64,000 nucleotides of DNA, taken from NCBI GenBank assembly GCA_019421365.1, contig JAHZFJ010000019.1, forward strand, positions 17,370-81,369, read 5' to 3'. The DNA is from Lachnospiraceae bacterium (GTDB lineage Bacteria > Bacillota > Clostridia > Lachnospirales > Lachnospiraceae). Below, in pieces: positions 33,619-43,300 of the stretch (positions within the stretch are counted from its first letter, which is position 1; each line of letters starts with the position of its first letter). Both the position numbers and the translations under genes were made by a program. The notes under the pieces were generated by a model. The model worked only from the letters and a program-made list of their open reading frames with translations. It made no database searches and was not told the origin of the DNA.

Positions 33619-34599
33619 ATGATTAACAAAATGAAACGAATTCTGCTACATAGAATTTTCCTAATTATCTTACTGATAGTTTTATCCATTGTTTCCATAA
33701 TGATAGGTGTGAAAGAGTTTAGTTTGCGAGGGATATTCACTGGTAATGCTGATGACGTTAATCTTGTACTAATTAGTAGAATACCAAGATTGATAAGTAT
33801 TATTGTAACAGGAGCAAGCTTAAGTGTGGCAGGATTAATTATGCAGACCATAACCAATAACAAATTTGTTTCTCCGTCTACGACAGGGACAATGGAGTGG
33901 TGCAAATTCGGGGTGATGATAGCCATATTATTATTTGGAGGTAGAAGTTCTCTTGTTAAGATGGGAGTTGCTTTTATCTGTGCTCTTTTTGGAACTTTAT
34001 TATTTATGAAGTTACTAACAAAACTACAATTTAAAAACGCTATTATAGTACCTTTAGTTGGTATGATGATGGGGAATGTTGTTGGTTCTATCACTAGTTT
34101 TTTTGCTTACAAATATGACATCATGCAAAATATGTCTTCTTGGTTACAAGGTAATTTCTCTTTGATTATTAAAGGTAGATATGAGTTGTTGTATCTAGGA
34201 ATACCATTCTTTATTATAGCCTATGTATATGCCAATAAATTTACCATTGCCGGTATGGGAGAAAGCTTTTCTCAAAATCTGGGGCTTAATCATAAACGGG
34301 TAGTTATGGGTGGTATGGTAATTGTCGCTTTTATTACATCAACTGTTGTAGTAACAGTGGGAAGCATACCTTTTTTAGGCTTAATTATTCCGAATATTGT
34401 TGCTATTTATAAGGGAGATAATATTAAGAATACTCTTTTTGATATTGCTCTATTAGGTTCTATCTTTATACTGATATGTGATATTATAGGTAGAATAATT
34501 ATTTACCCATATGAAGTCTCCATCAGTGTTGTAGTGAGTATTGTGGGAAGTATCATATTCTTAGTAATACTGTTTTGGAGGAATAAGAATGCTAGATAA
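33619..34599 (+). CDS. Siderophore ABC transporter permease 1 (FecCD family), 326 aa
   Basis: FecCD-type permease with nine or ten membrane helices and the typical start (ISRIPRLISIIVTGASLSVAGLIMQTITNNKFVSPSTTGT). The cytoplasmic coupling loop region is GLIIPNIVAIYKG. It pairs with the next permease, whose start overlaps its last 11 bases. The gene order permease-permease-ATPase-binding protein equals that of Bacillus yclNOPQ (petrobactin uptake), so this is the YclN equivalent by position. Confidence 0.88.
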   Translation: MINKMKRILLHRIFLIILLIVLSIVSIMIGVKEFSLRGIFTGNADDVNLVLISRIPRLISIIVTGASLSVAGLIMQTITNNKFVSPSTTGTMEWCKFGVMIAILLFGGRSSLVKMGVAFICALFGTLLFMKLLTKLQFKNAIIVPLVGMMMGNVVGSITSFFAYKYDIMQNMSSWLQGNFSLIIKGRYELLYLGIPFFIIAYVYANKFTIAGMGESFSQNLGLNHKRVVMGGMVIVAFITSTVVVTVGSIPFLGLIIPNIVAIYKGDNIKNTLFDIALLGSIFILICDIIGRIIIYPYEVSISVVVSIVGSIIFLVILFWRNKNAR

Positions 34600-35566
34600 A
34601 TTTAAGGATAGAAAAGGAAAAACTAAATTAATTATAGTTATGTTAATATTTATGACATTGTGTTTGGCAGCAATATTTCTTTTCCTGGGATTAACCGAAA
34701 AGAATATACATTTTTATTTGCCAAGACGTCTATTAAGAGTAGGGGCAGTACTTATGGTTAGTTACTGTATTGGATCATCTTCGGTGGTGTTTCAAACTAT
34801 AACCAATAATCGTATTCTAACACCAAGTGTTATGGGACTAGACTCTTTATATATGTTTATTCAAACAGTTGTCGTATTTTTCTTCGGATCAAGACAAATT
34901 GCAATGATGACAGGTCAAACTAATTTCTTGATTTCCGTTGGAGCAATGGTGTTTGCATCTTGGGTACTCTTTTTCTTACTGTTTAAAGGTGAAGGTAAAA
35001 ATGTTTACTTTCTAGTACTTGCTGGTATGATACTGGGTAGTTTTTTTAGTGGGCTATCAACCTTTATGCAAGTCCTATTAGATCCAAATGAATTTTTGGT
35101 TTTGCAAGGCAAGATGTTTGCAAGTTTTAGTAATATTAACAGCGATTTATTTGGTTTATGTGTATTGATTGTAGTTATTTGTATTCTAATTACAATAAAA
35201 GATTATTCCTCGCTTGATGTTTTATCATTAGGTGTAGACCATGGAATTAATCTAGGTATATCTTATAAAGGTCTGGTACTTAGAAATCTAATGGTTATAT
35301 CTGTTTTGATATCCGTTTCGACAGTGCTTGTGGGACCGATTACCTTCTTAGGAATTCTACTTGTAAGTCTAGCGAGACAAATAGTACCTACCTATAAACA
35401 CTCAAACTTAATAGTAGTTTCAACCTTGTTAGGATGTATTTTTTTACTTGGTGGACTATTAATGATTGAACGTGTCTTCAAGTATGAAACCACCATAAGC
35501 GTGGTAATTAATTTCGTTGGAGGAATATATTTTATATACTTAATGTTAAAGGAAAGCAAGAAGTAA
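34589..35566 (+). CDS. Siderophore ABC transporter permease 2 (FecCD family), 325 aa
   Basis: Second FecCD permease (PRRLLRVGAVLMVSYCIGSSSVVFQTITNNRILTPSVMG start, GPITFLGILLVSLARQIVPTYKH coupling region) with about nine membrane helices. Overlap with the preceding permease gene and GGAGG inside its end show translational coupling, as expected for a heterodimeric channel. YclO equivalent by position. Confidence 0.88.
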   Translation: MLDKFKDRKGKTKLIIVMLIFMTLCLAAIFLFLGLTEKNIHFYLPRRLLRVGAVLMVSYCIGSSSVVFQTITNNRILTPSVMGLDSLYMFIQTVVVFFFGSRQIAMMTGQTNFLISVGAMVFASWVLFFLLFKGEGKNVYFLVLAGMILGSFFSGLSTFMQVLLDPNEFLVLQGKMFASFSNINSDLFGLCVLIVVICILITIKDYSSLDVLSLGVDHGINLGISYKGLVLRNLMVISVLISVSTVLVGPITFLGILLVSLARQIVPTYKHSNLIVVSTLLGCIFLLGGLLMIERVFKYETTISVVINFVGGIYFIYLMLKESKK

Positions 35567-35584
35567 TAAAAAGCAGGTGAAAGT

Positions 35585-36343
35585 ATGATTTCTATAAAAA
35601 ATATCAGCAAAAAATATGGTGAGAAACATGTGGTAGATCATGTAGATTTAGATATCCCAAAGGGGAAGATTATTGCTTTTATAGGCAGTAATGGAGCAGG
35701 TAAAAGTACTTTAATATCAATTATCAGCCGTACCTTAAGTAAAAATTCAGGTGAAGTATATATTGATGAAAAAGAATTAAAAGAATGGAAAAGTAAAGAG
35801 CTGTCAAAACGTTTATCAATACTAAAACAGTCCAATTATCTAAACATTCGACTAACAATCAAAGAATTGGTTAGTTTTGGAAGGTTTCCTTATTCCAACG
35901 GTAAATTAACCAAGGAAGATGAGAAGATAGTTGATGATGCTATTTCATATATGAAATTAGAAGATTTACAGGATCGGTATCTTGATGAACTTAGTGGTGG
36001 TCAAAGACAAATGGCCTATATTGCAATGATTATTGCACAAGATACAGAGTATGTTTTCTTAGATGAACCATTAAACAATTTGGATATGCATCATTCTGTT
36101 CACATTATGAAAACCATAAGAAAATTAGTGGATGAATTAGGCAAGACAGTTATGGTGGTTATTCATGATATTAATTTTGTGTCTTGCTATGCAGACTATA
36201 TTGTAGCAATGAAAGATGGAAAGATTGTGGCAGAAGGAGAAACAAAGAATGTTCTAAAAAGTGATGTATTAAAAGAAGTATATGGAATGGACATCAGTAT
36301 TCATCAAATTAATGGTAAGAATATATGCTTATATTATGATTAA
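35585..36343 (+). CDS. Siderophore ABC transporter ATPase, 252 aa
   Basis: ATP-binding subunit of the iron-siderophore importer: Walker A IGSNGAGKSTL (about residues 33-43), LKQSNYLNIRLTI Q-loop, signature LSGGQRQMAYIAM, Walker B YVFLDEPLNNLD, H-loop VVIHDINF. Closest in pattern to FepC/YclP. It starts 19 bases after the second permease with AGCAGGTG. Confidence 0.92.
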   Translation: MISIKNISKKYGEKHVVDHVDLDIPKGKIIAFIGSNGAGKSTLISIISRTLSKNSGEVYIDEKELKEWKSKELSKRLSILKQSNYLNIRLTIKELVSFGRFPYSNGKLTKEDEKIVDDAISYMKLEDLQDRYLDELSGGQRQMAYIAMIIAQDTEYVFLDEPLNNLDMHHSVHIMKTIRKLVDELGKTVMVVIHDINFVSCYADYIVAMKDGKIVAEGETKNVLKSDVLKEVYGMDISIHQINGKNICLYYD

Positions 36344-36467
36344 TATGTGCATTTTATTACAAACTTACACAAACTTCATATTTGAAGATTTCTAGGAGAG
36401 GTATTGAAGTCTTTGTGTATGAAATTAGAGTAACTTAATAAATAATAACAATTATATGGAGGATATT

Positions 36468-37469
36468 ATGAAAAAAATAGTAACTTTAGCACTTGCATCA
36501 GTGCTATCAATTGCAATGTTAACAGGATGTGCAACAAAAGAAAATGGTAAGACTAATTCGAATGTAACAGAGGAAATAAGTACGGAAACTTCTGCACAGT
36601 CGAGTGAAGATGAAGCTACTAGTACTACAGCTACAGAAACGACAGTAACAGATGCTAAGGGAAATACAGTAACGGTTCCTGCAGATGTTAAGAAAGTTGT
36701 TGTTATGGATTATGGTATCTTAGACACCATTCAGGCCTTAGGAATTGATGTTGAAGTAGCTATTCCATCAGGAGAAACTCCTTCTTTTCTTACAGGTATT
36801 TCTGATGCTACTACAATAGGAAGTATTAAGGAACCAGATCTAGAAGCAATTTTTGACTTTGAACCAGATGTTATTTTCATTAGTGGAAGACAGGAAAGTT
36901 TTTATGATCAATTAAATGAAATAGCTCCAACTATTTTTGTGTCTTTAGATTCTAGTGAATATATGGAGGATTTTAAATATAATACGAATATAGTAGCATC
37001 TATTTTCCATAAAGAAACGGAAGCTAATGAAGCAATAGAAGCGATTGAAGCAAAAGTTGAAGCAGCAAAGGCTGTAACTGCTACATCAGATGATAAAGCA
37101 TTAATTATCTTAACAAATGATGGAAGTATGAGTGCTTATGGAGCTGGATCAAGATTTGGAATTATTCATGATTTATTAGGTGTAAAGGCAGCGGATGATT
37201 CTATTGAAGTATCTACACATGGACAAGAAGTTAGTTATGAATATATATCACAAATAAATCCTGATATTTTATTTGTTGTTGATAGAACTGTTATTGCTGG
37301 AGGTACTAATCTTGCAGCTACTACATTAGACAATGAGTTAGTAAACGAAACAAATGCAGCGAAAAATAATAAAATTATATCTTTAGATCCTGATTTATGG
37401 TATTTATCAGGTGGGGGCTTGACATCGGTATCACAGATGATAGATGAAGTGTTAGCTGCTATAGAATAA
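36468..37469 (+). CDS. Siderophore-binding lipoprotein, 333 aa
   Basis: Start chosen at the ATG seven bases after GGAGG. Signal peptide and lipobox LTGC near residues 17-20, then a Ser/Thr/Glu-rich linker of about 40 residues and a helical-backbone class III binding protein (VTVPADVKKVVVMDYGILDTIQALG, GSIKEPDLEAIFDFEPDVIFI, YEYISQINPDILFVVDR). It captures a ferric siderophore outside the membrane for the two permeases upstream. The fold pattern (CeuA/YclQ) fits a catecholate ligand such as petrobactin, by family resemblance. A terminator follows. Confidence 0.9.
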   Translation: MKKIVTLALASVLSIAMLTGCATKENGKTNSNVTEEISTETSAQSSEDEATSTTATETTVTDAKGNTVTVPADVKKVVVMDYGILDTIQALGIDVEVAIPSGETPSFLTGISDATTIGSIKEPDLEAIFDFEPDVIFISGRQESFYDQLNEIAPTIFVSLDSSEYMEDFKYNTNIVASIFHKETEANEAIEAIEAKVEAAKAVTATSDDKALIILTNDGSMSAYGAGSRFGIIHDLLGVKAADDSIEVSTHGQEVSYEYISQINPDILFVVDRTVIAGGTNLAATTLDNELVNETNAAKNNKIISLDPDLWYLSGGGLTSVSQMIDEVLAAIE

Positions 37470-37507
37470 GGGGGAATACATTTACTGGATTTTGAATGCT
37501 TTAATTA

Positions 37508-37552
37508 AAAAATGTTTGAAGTGTGTGCTTAACACTCTTCAAACATTTTTTT
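37508..37552. terminator. Strong bidirectional terminator
   Basis: AAAAATGTTTGAAG pairs perfectly with CTTCAAACATTTTT, with GTGT/ACAC inside, between the lipoprotein gene and the convergent 106-aa gene. Seven T follow on the + strand. Confidence 0.92.
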
Positions 37553-37590
37553 AGCGTATTGAAATATCTTATGTTAAAATTACCGTCTTT

Positions 37591-37911
37591 CTACATAGCT
37601 TTTGAATCTTCTAGTAAACTTTCTAATTGATCTGGCGTAAGGCTTTCAGGATTGACAGATTCTTCGAGCTTTGGTTGATGTTTAACTGGAGCGGTGTTTA
37701 TATGGAATCGCTTTTCATCCTGTTCTATTATGTAGGGTTCCTTCTCGTTGACACGATAAGATTTTAGTAAGTTACCACTTTCTAAACCAACTGTATTAGA
37801 GTTGCACAAGTCATAATTACTAGAGTATGGCATCTTATCGTACATACTTAGATCATCCATTAGGGTATTGTCAAATGGCTTGAGTTTAGTAGATTTGTTT
37901 TGTTGTTCCAA
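37591..37911 (-). CDS. Hypothetical hydrophilic protein, 106 aa
   Basis: Minus strand, TTG start eight bases after GGAGG. A soluble, mostly polar protein with no signal peptide or membrane segment. The C-terminal end ESLTPDQLESLLEDSKA is the only clear helix. No family recognised. It is separated from the P-type ATPase gene upstream by about 100 bases, so it may be read from the same direction but with its own start. Confidence 0.6.
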   Translation of the reverse strand: MEQQNKSTKLKPFDNTLMDDLSMYDKMPYSSNYDLCNSNTVGLESGNLLKSYRVNEKEPYIIEQDEKRFHINTAPVKHQPKLEESVNPESLTPDQLESLLEDSKAM

Positions 37912-38019
37912 TCGTGTAGCCTCCTTAATTTCTTTGTCGATGTCTTTATCGATCTTGTTGATGGTAGGTTGATAGCTACCATAATATTATTAACAGTATA
38001 CAACCTTTATTTAATGAAT

Positions 38020-40659
38020 TCAATGATTATTATTTACCCTTTTTTGCGCTTCAACGACTAGAATTGGCATGAAAGATAGAATAATGACAGTGATCCATTG
38101 CTTTGCATTTAGTGGAACTACTTTGAAGATCATTGCTAAAGGTTCCAACATAATAACTGCTGAAAGTAGTATTGCGCAAATGATGAAGGATAACACATGT
38201 TTCATATTACTGAAGATTCCAATCTTCAATATGGATTTATCGCTTCTCATGTTGAAGGAGTGGAATAATTGTGACAGACTGAGTACGGCAAAAGCCATAG
38301 TACGGCCTAGTGTTAAGGAATCTGATGAACCGCCAAGATCGTAACGATAACCTAATATGAAAGCGGTTAAAGCTAGGGAGCCAATGAGAAGACCTTCAAA
38401 CAAAATCTTGAAAACGAGTCCATTAGCAAACATTCCGGTTTTTGGAGAAATCGGTTTATTATTCATTATGTCTTTTCTGGCGGGCTCGACTCCTAGTGAT
38501 ATTGCAGGTAAAGAGTCAGTAACTAAGTTTACCCAAAGAAGTTGTACGGCGAGCAATGGTGATGGTAAGCCTAATAATATAGCAGCGAATATCGTCAGGA
38601 TTTCACCTATATTACTTGATAATAGGAAATGAATTGCCTTTCTAATATTCTGATAAATCCCTCGACCTTCTTGAACAGCAGAGACAATCGTAGCAAAGTT
38701 ATCGTCTGTCAATATCATATCAGCGGCATTCTTAGCAACATCAGTACCACTTAGTCCCATTGCACAACCGATATCGGCAGTTTTTAATGCAGGAGCATCA
38801 TTAACACCGTCACCTGTCATGGCAACAACATTACCTTTTTTCTGAAACGCTTTAACAATTCGTACTTTATGTTCAGGAGTAACTCTAGCAAACACACTAT
38901 ATTCATCGATATTATTACCGAAGCTCTCTTCAGACATGGCGGATAATTCGGTACCTGTAATTGCTTTATCACCATCTTCAAGGATTCCAAGTTGCTTGGC
39001 AATCGCACAAGCGGTTGTGATATGATCGCCAGTAATCATGACAGGTTTTATACCAGCACGTTTGCAAACGGATACCGCTTCTTTGGCTTCTTCTCTAGGG
39101 GGATCGATCATACCAATTAATCCAGTGAATACCAGAGCACTCTCCATTAGAGCAGTTCCCTTTGGAACGGTTGAAGTTTCTTTATATGCAACAGCAAGAA
39201 CACGAAGTGCTCGCTTTGCCATATCACTATTATGTTTATTAATAACAGCGCGCTTGTTACTGGTTAGAGGAGAAATTTTTCCTTTGTCATAGTAATGTGT
39301 ACATTTAGCTAGCAGTACATCCGGAGCCCCTTTGGTTATGCAGAGGATTTCACCACTTTCCATTTTATTAACAGTGGTCATTAATTTTCTTGAAGAGTCA
39401 AAAGGTATTTCGGATAGTCTTTTGTTATTAAGATCTAATTTAGCTTTATTAATTCCTACTTTACAGGCAGCTAATATAATAGCATTTTCTGTGGGTTCTC
39501 CAGTTGCTGTTATATCGCTTTTAGTAACCTTTAATGCCGAGTCATTACAAAGAGAACCAAGAGTGAGAATATGACAAGCATCTTTGGAGTCAAGGATTTC
39601 CCTACCACTAACAGAAAAGACATCAGTGACGGTCATTTTATTCTGTGTTAAAGTACCTGTTTTGTCGGAACAGATTACCGTAGCGCTACCTAATGTCTCA
39701 ACAGCAGGTAACTTACGGATTACAGCATTTTTCTTAGCCATACGAGAAACACCAAGGGATAGCATAATCGTTACAATTGCGGGAAGTCCTTCAGGTATAG
39801 CGGCTACAGCCAATGATACGCTAGTCATGAACATATCAAAAGGTGGACGCCCCTGGATAGTTCCTAGTAGAAAGATTGCAAGACATATAAGCAATGCGGC
39901 AATACCTAATACTTTGCCCGTATTGGCTAAACGTTTCTGCAGTGGAGTATCGGGAGTATCATCTACCATGATTAGCTTTGCTATGTGACCAACTTCAGTA
40001 TGCATTCCTGTATCTGTGACGATTGCACTACCACGACCATAGGTAACGATACTAGTAGCGAATACGATGTTCCTACGATCTGCTAAAGGTGTTTCTTCGG
40101 AATATATTTTCTCTGCATTTTTTTCTATAGCGTGGGATTCGCCTGTTAAGGCGGATTCGTCAACTTTAAGATTTACAGAGGTCAATAACCTAGCATCAGC
40201 TGGAACAAAATGTCCAGTTTCTAGATGAATGATATCACCTGGAACCAAATCTTTTGAGGCGATTATGCTTTGGTTACCATCACGGAATACAGTGGCGGTA
40301 GGTGCAGACATATTCTTTAGGGCTTCTAAGGATTTCTCGGCTTTCGTTTCTTGTAAAACTCCCAATACAGCATTCAAGATTATAATGGTAAAGATGATGA
40401 TTGGGTCAACAAAATCAGCATGACCTTCTAGCAATGATATGACAAAGGATACAATAGCTGCAATGATTAGAATAGCTATCATAAAATCTTTAAACTGCGC
40501 AAAGAATTTGTATACGATACTCTTGTTTTTCTTTGATTCTAGAACATTCTCTCCATACTCGTGGATACGTTTTCCTGCTTCTTTGCTCGTGAGTCCTGAA
40601 TCAACAGAAGTATGTAGAACTTTTGCTGTATCCTGTGTGGATAGATTGTGATAATTCAT
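38020..40659 (-). CDS. Calcium-transporting P-type ATPase (PMR1/SERCA-like), 879 aa
   Basis: P2-type cation pump exporting Ca2+ (or Mn2+). Phosphorylation site CSDKTGTLTQNKMT, TGES actuator motif (LTGESHAIEKN), KGAPDVLL nucleotide site, and hinge MTGDGVNDAPALKTADIG are all intact. Helix 4 has the Ca2+ site VAAIPEGLPAI, helix 6 has NLVTDSLPA, and ten membrane helices are visible. Length is normal for bacterial LMCA1/YloB-type pumps. AAGGAG precedes the ATG. Divergently oriented to the MntP/YtaF-type gene, so the pair may share metal-responsive control. Confidence 0.92.
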   Translation of the reverse strand: MNYHNLSTQDTAKVLHTSVDSGLTSKEAGKRIHEYGENVLESKKNKSIVYKFFAQFKDFMIAILIIAAIVSFVISLLEGHADFVDPIIIFTIIILNAVLGVLQETKAEKSLEALKNMSAPTATVFRDGNQSIIASKDLVPGDIIHLETGHFVPADARLLTSVNLKVDESALTGESHAIEKNAEKIYSEETPLADRRNIVFATSIVTYGRGSAIVTDTGMHTEVGHIAKLIMVDDTPDTPLQKRLANTGKVLGIAALLICLAIFLLGTIQGRPPFDMFMTSVSLAVAAIPEGLPAIVTIMLSLGVSRMAKKNAVIRKLPAVETLGSATVICSDKTGTLTQNKMTVTDVFSVSGREILDSKDACHILTLGSLCNDSALKVTKSDITATGEPTENAIILAACKVGINKAKLDLNNKRLSEIPFDSSRKLMTTVNKMESGEILCITKGAPDVLLAKCTHYYDKGKISPLTSNKRAVINKHNSDMAKRALRVLAVAYKETSTVPKGTALMESALVFTGLIGMIDPPREEAKEAVSVCKRAGIKPVMITGDHITTACAIAKQLGILEDGDKAITGTELSAMSEESFGNNIDEYSVFARVTPEHKVRIVKAFQKKGNVVAMTGDGVNDAPALKTADIGCAMGLSGTDVAKNAADMILTDDNFATIVSAVQEGRGIYQNIRKAIHFLLSSNIGEILTIFAAILLGLPSPLLAVQLLWVNLVTDSLPAISLGVEPARKDIMNNKPISPKTGMFANGLVFKILFEGLLIGSLALTAFILGYRYDLGGSSDSLTLGRTMAFAVLSLSQLFHSFNMRSDKSILKIGIFSNMKHVLSFIICAILLSAVIMLEPLAMIFKVVPLNAKQWITVIILSFMPILVVEAQKRVNNNH

Positions 40660-40812
40660 GTACAGACTCCTTATTGGGTTTTTTATTATGTATATGCATG
40701 GACACAGAAATTATGTAAGTTAGAGTAGCCATAATCCCTTAGGTGCATACCTTGTTATAAGGGGCGTGTCTGTCATGGCGTGTAGATTCCCCTTGAAAGG
40801 AGAGAAAAGATA

Positions 40813-41367
40813 TTGTTATTACAGATTATTGTGATATCAATCTCATTGAGTATAGATGCGCTGGGAATTGGAATTGCATACCCGCTACGTGGTGTTAAAA
40901 TTGGAGCATTAGCCAAAACAATAATTGGACTGATTTCGTGTGGAGTAATGTTCGTATCTATTCTAGTGGGAAAAGAGATGACGAAGTATATACCAGCTGA
41001 TGTAATGATGATTATTGGAACATCAATACTTGTATTAATGGGCGTAATCTACATTCGTAATAGCTTATTTAGTGATGAAGAGGCAAGCTACGATTTAGAT
41101 GAATCGAAGAAAATTGATTTGTTTGAAGCAATTATATTAGGATTTGCATTATCTGCAGATTCTATAAGTGCAGGAATTGCTGTTGTTGCAATTGGAATGC
41201 AGAGTACGTTAATTCCTATTGTAGTTGGTTTGACACAAGTTGGATTCTTGACAGTAGGGAATCTGTTAATTGTAAAGTTCTCTCGGATAAGGAAGCTGAA
41301 TAGTAAGGTTTGTGGAGTGTTTTCTGGGGCATTATTAATATTGATAGCAATACTACGATGTTTATGA
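40813..41367 (+). CDS. MntP/YtaF family membrane protein (DUF204), 184 aa
   Basis: Six membrane helices arranged as two repeats of three, each with the family Asp in helix 1 (SLSIDALGIGIAYPLRG and ALSADSISAGIAVVAIG). MntP exports manganese; YtaF is the sporulation-associated relative. The wording GIAYPLRGVKIG is closer to YtaF. TTG start after AAAGGAG. The 150-base leader was inspected for a yybP-ykoY (Mn2+) riboswitch, but I could not make a convincing match. Confidence 0.8.
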   Translation: MLLQIIVISISLSIDALGIGIAYPLRGVKIGALAKTIIGLISCGVMFVSILVGKEMTKYIPADVMMIIGTSILVLMGVIYIRNSLFSDEEASYDLDESKKIDLFEAIILGFALSADSISAGIAVVAIGMQSTLIPIVVGLTQVGFLTVGNLLIVKFSRIRKLNSKVCGVFSGALLILIAILRCL

Positions 41368-41493
41368 ATTGTTACTTGCACATGAATAAACCTTTTAATC
41401 TTTGTAGTAACGTGTTATAATTGGGAATTGGACAGTTACAAGGCTAACGATGTCGTTGACCTAAGTTAAAGCAAAGATGAGGTAGAATAAACA

Positions 41494-42240
41494 ATGAGAA
41501 ATATTCAGTTGGTAATAGAATATGATGGTTCCCGCTATGATGGGTGGCAAAAACAACCGAAGTATCCTAATCGAGTGACGATACAGGATAAAATCGAAGC
41601 GGTTTTGAATAAAATGGAACAAGAAAATATAGAATTAATCGGAGCGGCTAGAACAGAAGCTGGAGTGCACGCGAATGCACAAGTTGCTAATTTTAGTACT
41701 AACACAGATATGAAACCATATGAAATCAAACATTATCTTAATCGGTTTTTACCAAGAGATATTGCAGTGAGAGAAGTTTTAGAAGTTCCAGAACGATTTC
41801 ATAGTAGTTTTAACGCAAAGTCGTTTGTATATGAATATAAAATTGGCATTGGAGAAGTGCCTAATGTTTTCAATCGTAAATATAGCTATTACTGTTTTGA
41901 CAAATTAGACTTAAAAGAGATGCGAAAAGCAGCTTCGTATATGATCGGAAAGCATGATTTTAAGACATTTGCTGATAATAAGAAGCAAAAGAAGTCTACA
42001 GAACGTGAAATATATGATCTTGAGATATATGGAGATAGTGAAGAAGTTATAATTACAATTCATGCAGATGATGTGTGGCCGTTTATGGCAAGAATTATTG
42101 TGGGTACGCTTATCGAGGTAGGAGCAGGACGCTTATTAGCAGACCGTGTTAAGGAGATTATTGAAAGCAAGAATAGAGATTTAGCTCCAGAAGCAGCAGA
42201 AGCAAAAGGATTATTCTTAGTTGAAGTTAAATATATCTAA
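41494..42240 (+). CDS. truA: tRNA pseudouridine synthase A-like, 248 aa, catalytic Asp replaced by Glu
   Basis: TruA makes pseudouridine at positions 38-40 of tRNA anticodon stems. Fold markers are present: LVIEYDGSRYDGWQKQ, RFHSSFNAKSFVYEYKI, DVWPFMARIIVGTLIEVGAGR. The invariant GRTDAGVHA motif reads AARTEAGVHA (about residues 51-60), so the catalytic aspartate is Glu55 and the preceding Gly is Ala. The rest is well kept and full length. It may be a divergent paralog rather than the main TruA of the cell. No strong ribosome binding site (GATGAGG). Confidence 0.8.
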   Translation: MRNIQLVIEYDGSRYDGWQKQPKYPNRVTIQDKIEAVLNKMEQENIELIGAARTEAGVHANAQVANFSTNTDMKPYEIKHYLNRFLPRDIAVREVLEVPERFHSSFNAKSFVYEYKIGIGEVPNVFNRKYSYYCFDKLDLKEMRKAASYMIGKHDFKTFADNKKQKKSTEREIYDLEIYGDSEEVIITIHADDVWPFMARIIVGTLIEVGAGRLLADRVKEIIESKNRDLAPEAAEAKGLFLVEVKYI

Positions 42241-42280
42241 GATAGAGAAAAAGGGGGTGTAAAAAAACTCCCCTAATAAG

Positions 42281-42321
42281 CAAGGTCACTCACATCAGCT
42301 GATGCGAGTGACCTTGTTTTA
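42281..42321. terminator. Hairpin at the left end of the IS1182 relic
   Basis: CAAGGTCACTC pairs with GAGTGACCTTG, and CATCAGCTGATG fills the apex, followed by TTTTA. It also serves as terminator for the TruA-like gene. Confidence 0.85.
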
Positions 42322-42410
42322 TCAATTATAGTTTTTCTTTTGAAAAAATGAGTATACAAACCAAGCCTTCTCTTAATACAGGCTCTAAAGTAGTTCGTTC
42401 TGCCATATTT

Positions 42411-42998
42411 TTATGAAGCAAACGAAGTTCTGTTCCTCTTGTTATGGTATTTATAAAGGTTAAAGCCACATGAAATCAATGTAAATTCCAAAATAACTGC
42501 TTTTTCACCTTTTCAGAACAGTTGTTTATAAGATCTGTCCCACTTAATTATTCCAAATGTCCCTTCAGACTGTATGCTTCGATTCATACGTAGTAATGCA
42601 CCATGAATGGATTCTAGATTGGAGATTACTTCTTTAGGAAAACTGCTTAGTTCCCTATTTAGCCGAACGATTCTGTTTCCTTCTGTTTTCTTGAAGCATT
42701 CGGTTCGATAGGGACATCCACGGCAGTCTTCACATTCATAGATTTCTTCCGTCCGACCATATTTCAATATCTCTCAAGGAACTTATTCCATGTTCCATAA
42801 ATGCAAACAGTATCACTTTAAGTAATTTCTGTGCATCACATCTTGGGCGACCTGTTTTGCAACCTTCCTCTGCAAAATATATTGTCAGGTCAATGTGATC
42901 CATTACATCACAAAAAGTGTACACAGGATCAGAAGTATCGATTATTTTTTCTAAATCCAGTGGTAATTTTAACTGTCTTGGTGTAGAATTAATATTAG
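42411..42998 (-). pseudogene. IS1182-family transposase, remnant
   Basis: The N-terminal part (LPLDLEKIIDTSDPVYTFCD, MDHIDL, EEGCKTGRPRCDAQKLLKVI, about 42774-42998) is joined by a frameshifted deletion near 42770 to the C-terminal zinc-ribbon part (YECEDCRGCPYRTECFKK, LRMNRSIQSEGTFGIIKWD). An in-frame TGA at 42513 interrupts the final section, which still reads CGFNLYKYHNKR and stops at 42411. The central DDE catalytic domain (over 1 kb) is missing, so it cannot transpose by itself. Confidence 0.88.
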
Positions 42999-43030
42999 AT
43001 TTTTAGTTAATCGCATAACTAATTATATCA

Positions 43031-43067
43031 AAAAAACGCTGTACGTTCTATGAACGACAGCGTTTTT
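43031..43067. terminator. Hairpin at the right end of the IS1182 relic
   Basis: AAAACGCTGT-CGTTC pairs with GAACG-ACAGCGTTTT with a 3-base loop and T/A runs on both sides. Confidence 0.85.
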
Positions 43068-43223
43068 TCTTTAGGGGAGTTTTTTTACAGCCCCTTTTTT
43101 TGCGCGAACATGTGAGATTATAAGAAGTAATAGATGGCTCAGTGGCTATTATTAAATTAACTACTTCACCCCCCCTTGAATCCTTGAACACAAGTTAGGC
43201 AGGTAGATTAGTATAATAATTCC

Positions 43224-43252
43224 TTGTTATTAAATGTTGAATGTTGTAAAAT
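43224..43252 (+). promoter_or_regulatory. Candidate promoter of the GTPase-like gene
   Basis: TTGTTA, 17-base spacer, TAAAAT, about 50 bases before the start codon. No operator-like palindrome is seen. Confidence 0.5.
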
Positions 43253-43300
43253 AGAGGTGTATTAATGTATAAAAATAAATATAAATGAAAGGTAAAACTT

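Larger units (their letters stand above)
42254..43094. mobile_element. IS1182-family element, internally deleted relic
   Basis: Terminal inverted repeats of 23-24 bases: left 42254-42276 (GGGGTGTAAAAAAACTCCCC...), right 43071-43094. They match except for one missing C in the left copy. Each end carries a strong hairpin just inside (42281-42316 and 43031-43067) that would stop transcription into the element. The element is 841 bp instead of about 1.6-1.9 kb because the transposase core is gone. It forms the left border of the GTPase/DUF6037 island. Confidence 0.88.

Noticed and set aside
40660..40812. yybP-ykoY (manganese) riboswitch before the MntP/YtaF-type gene
   Set aside because: The region has CCCTTA.../TAAGGGG pairing, but the conserved internal-loop sequences of that class could not be lined up by eye.
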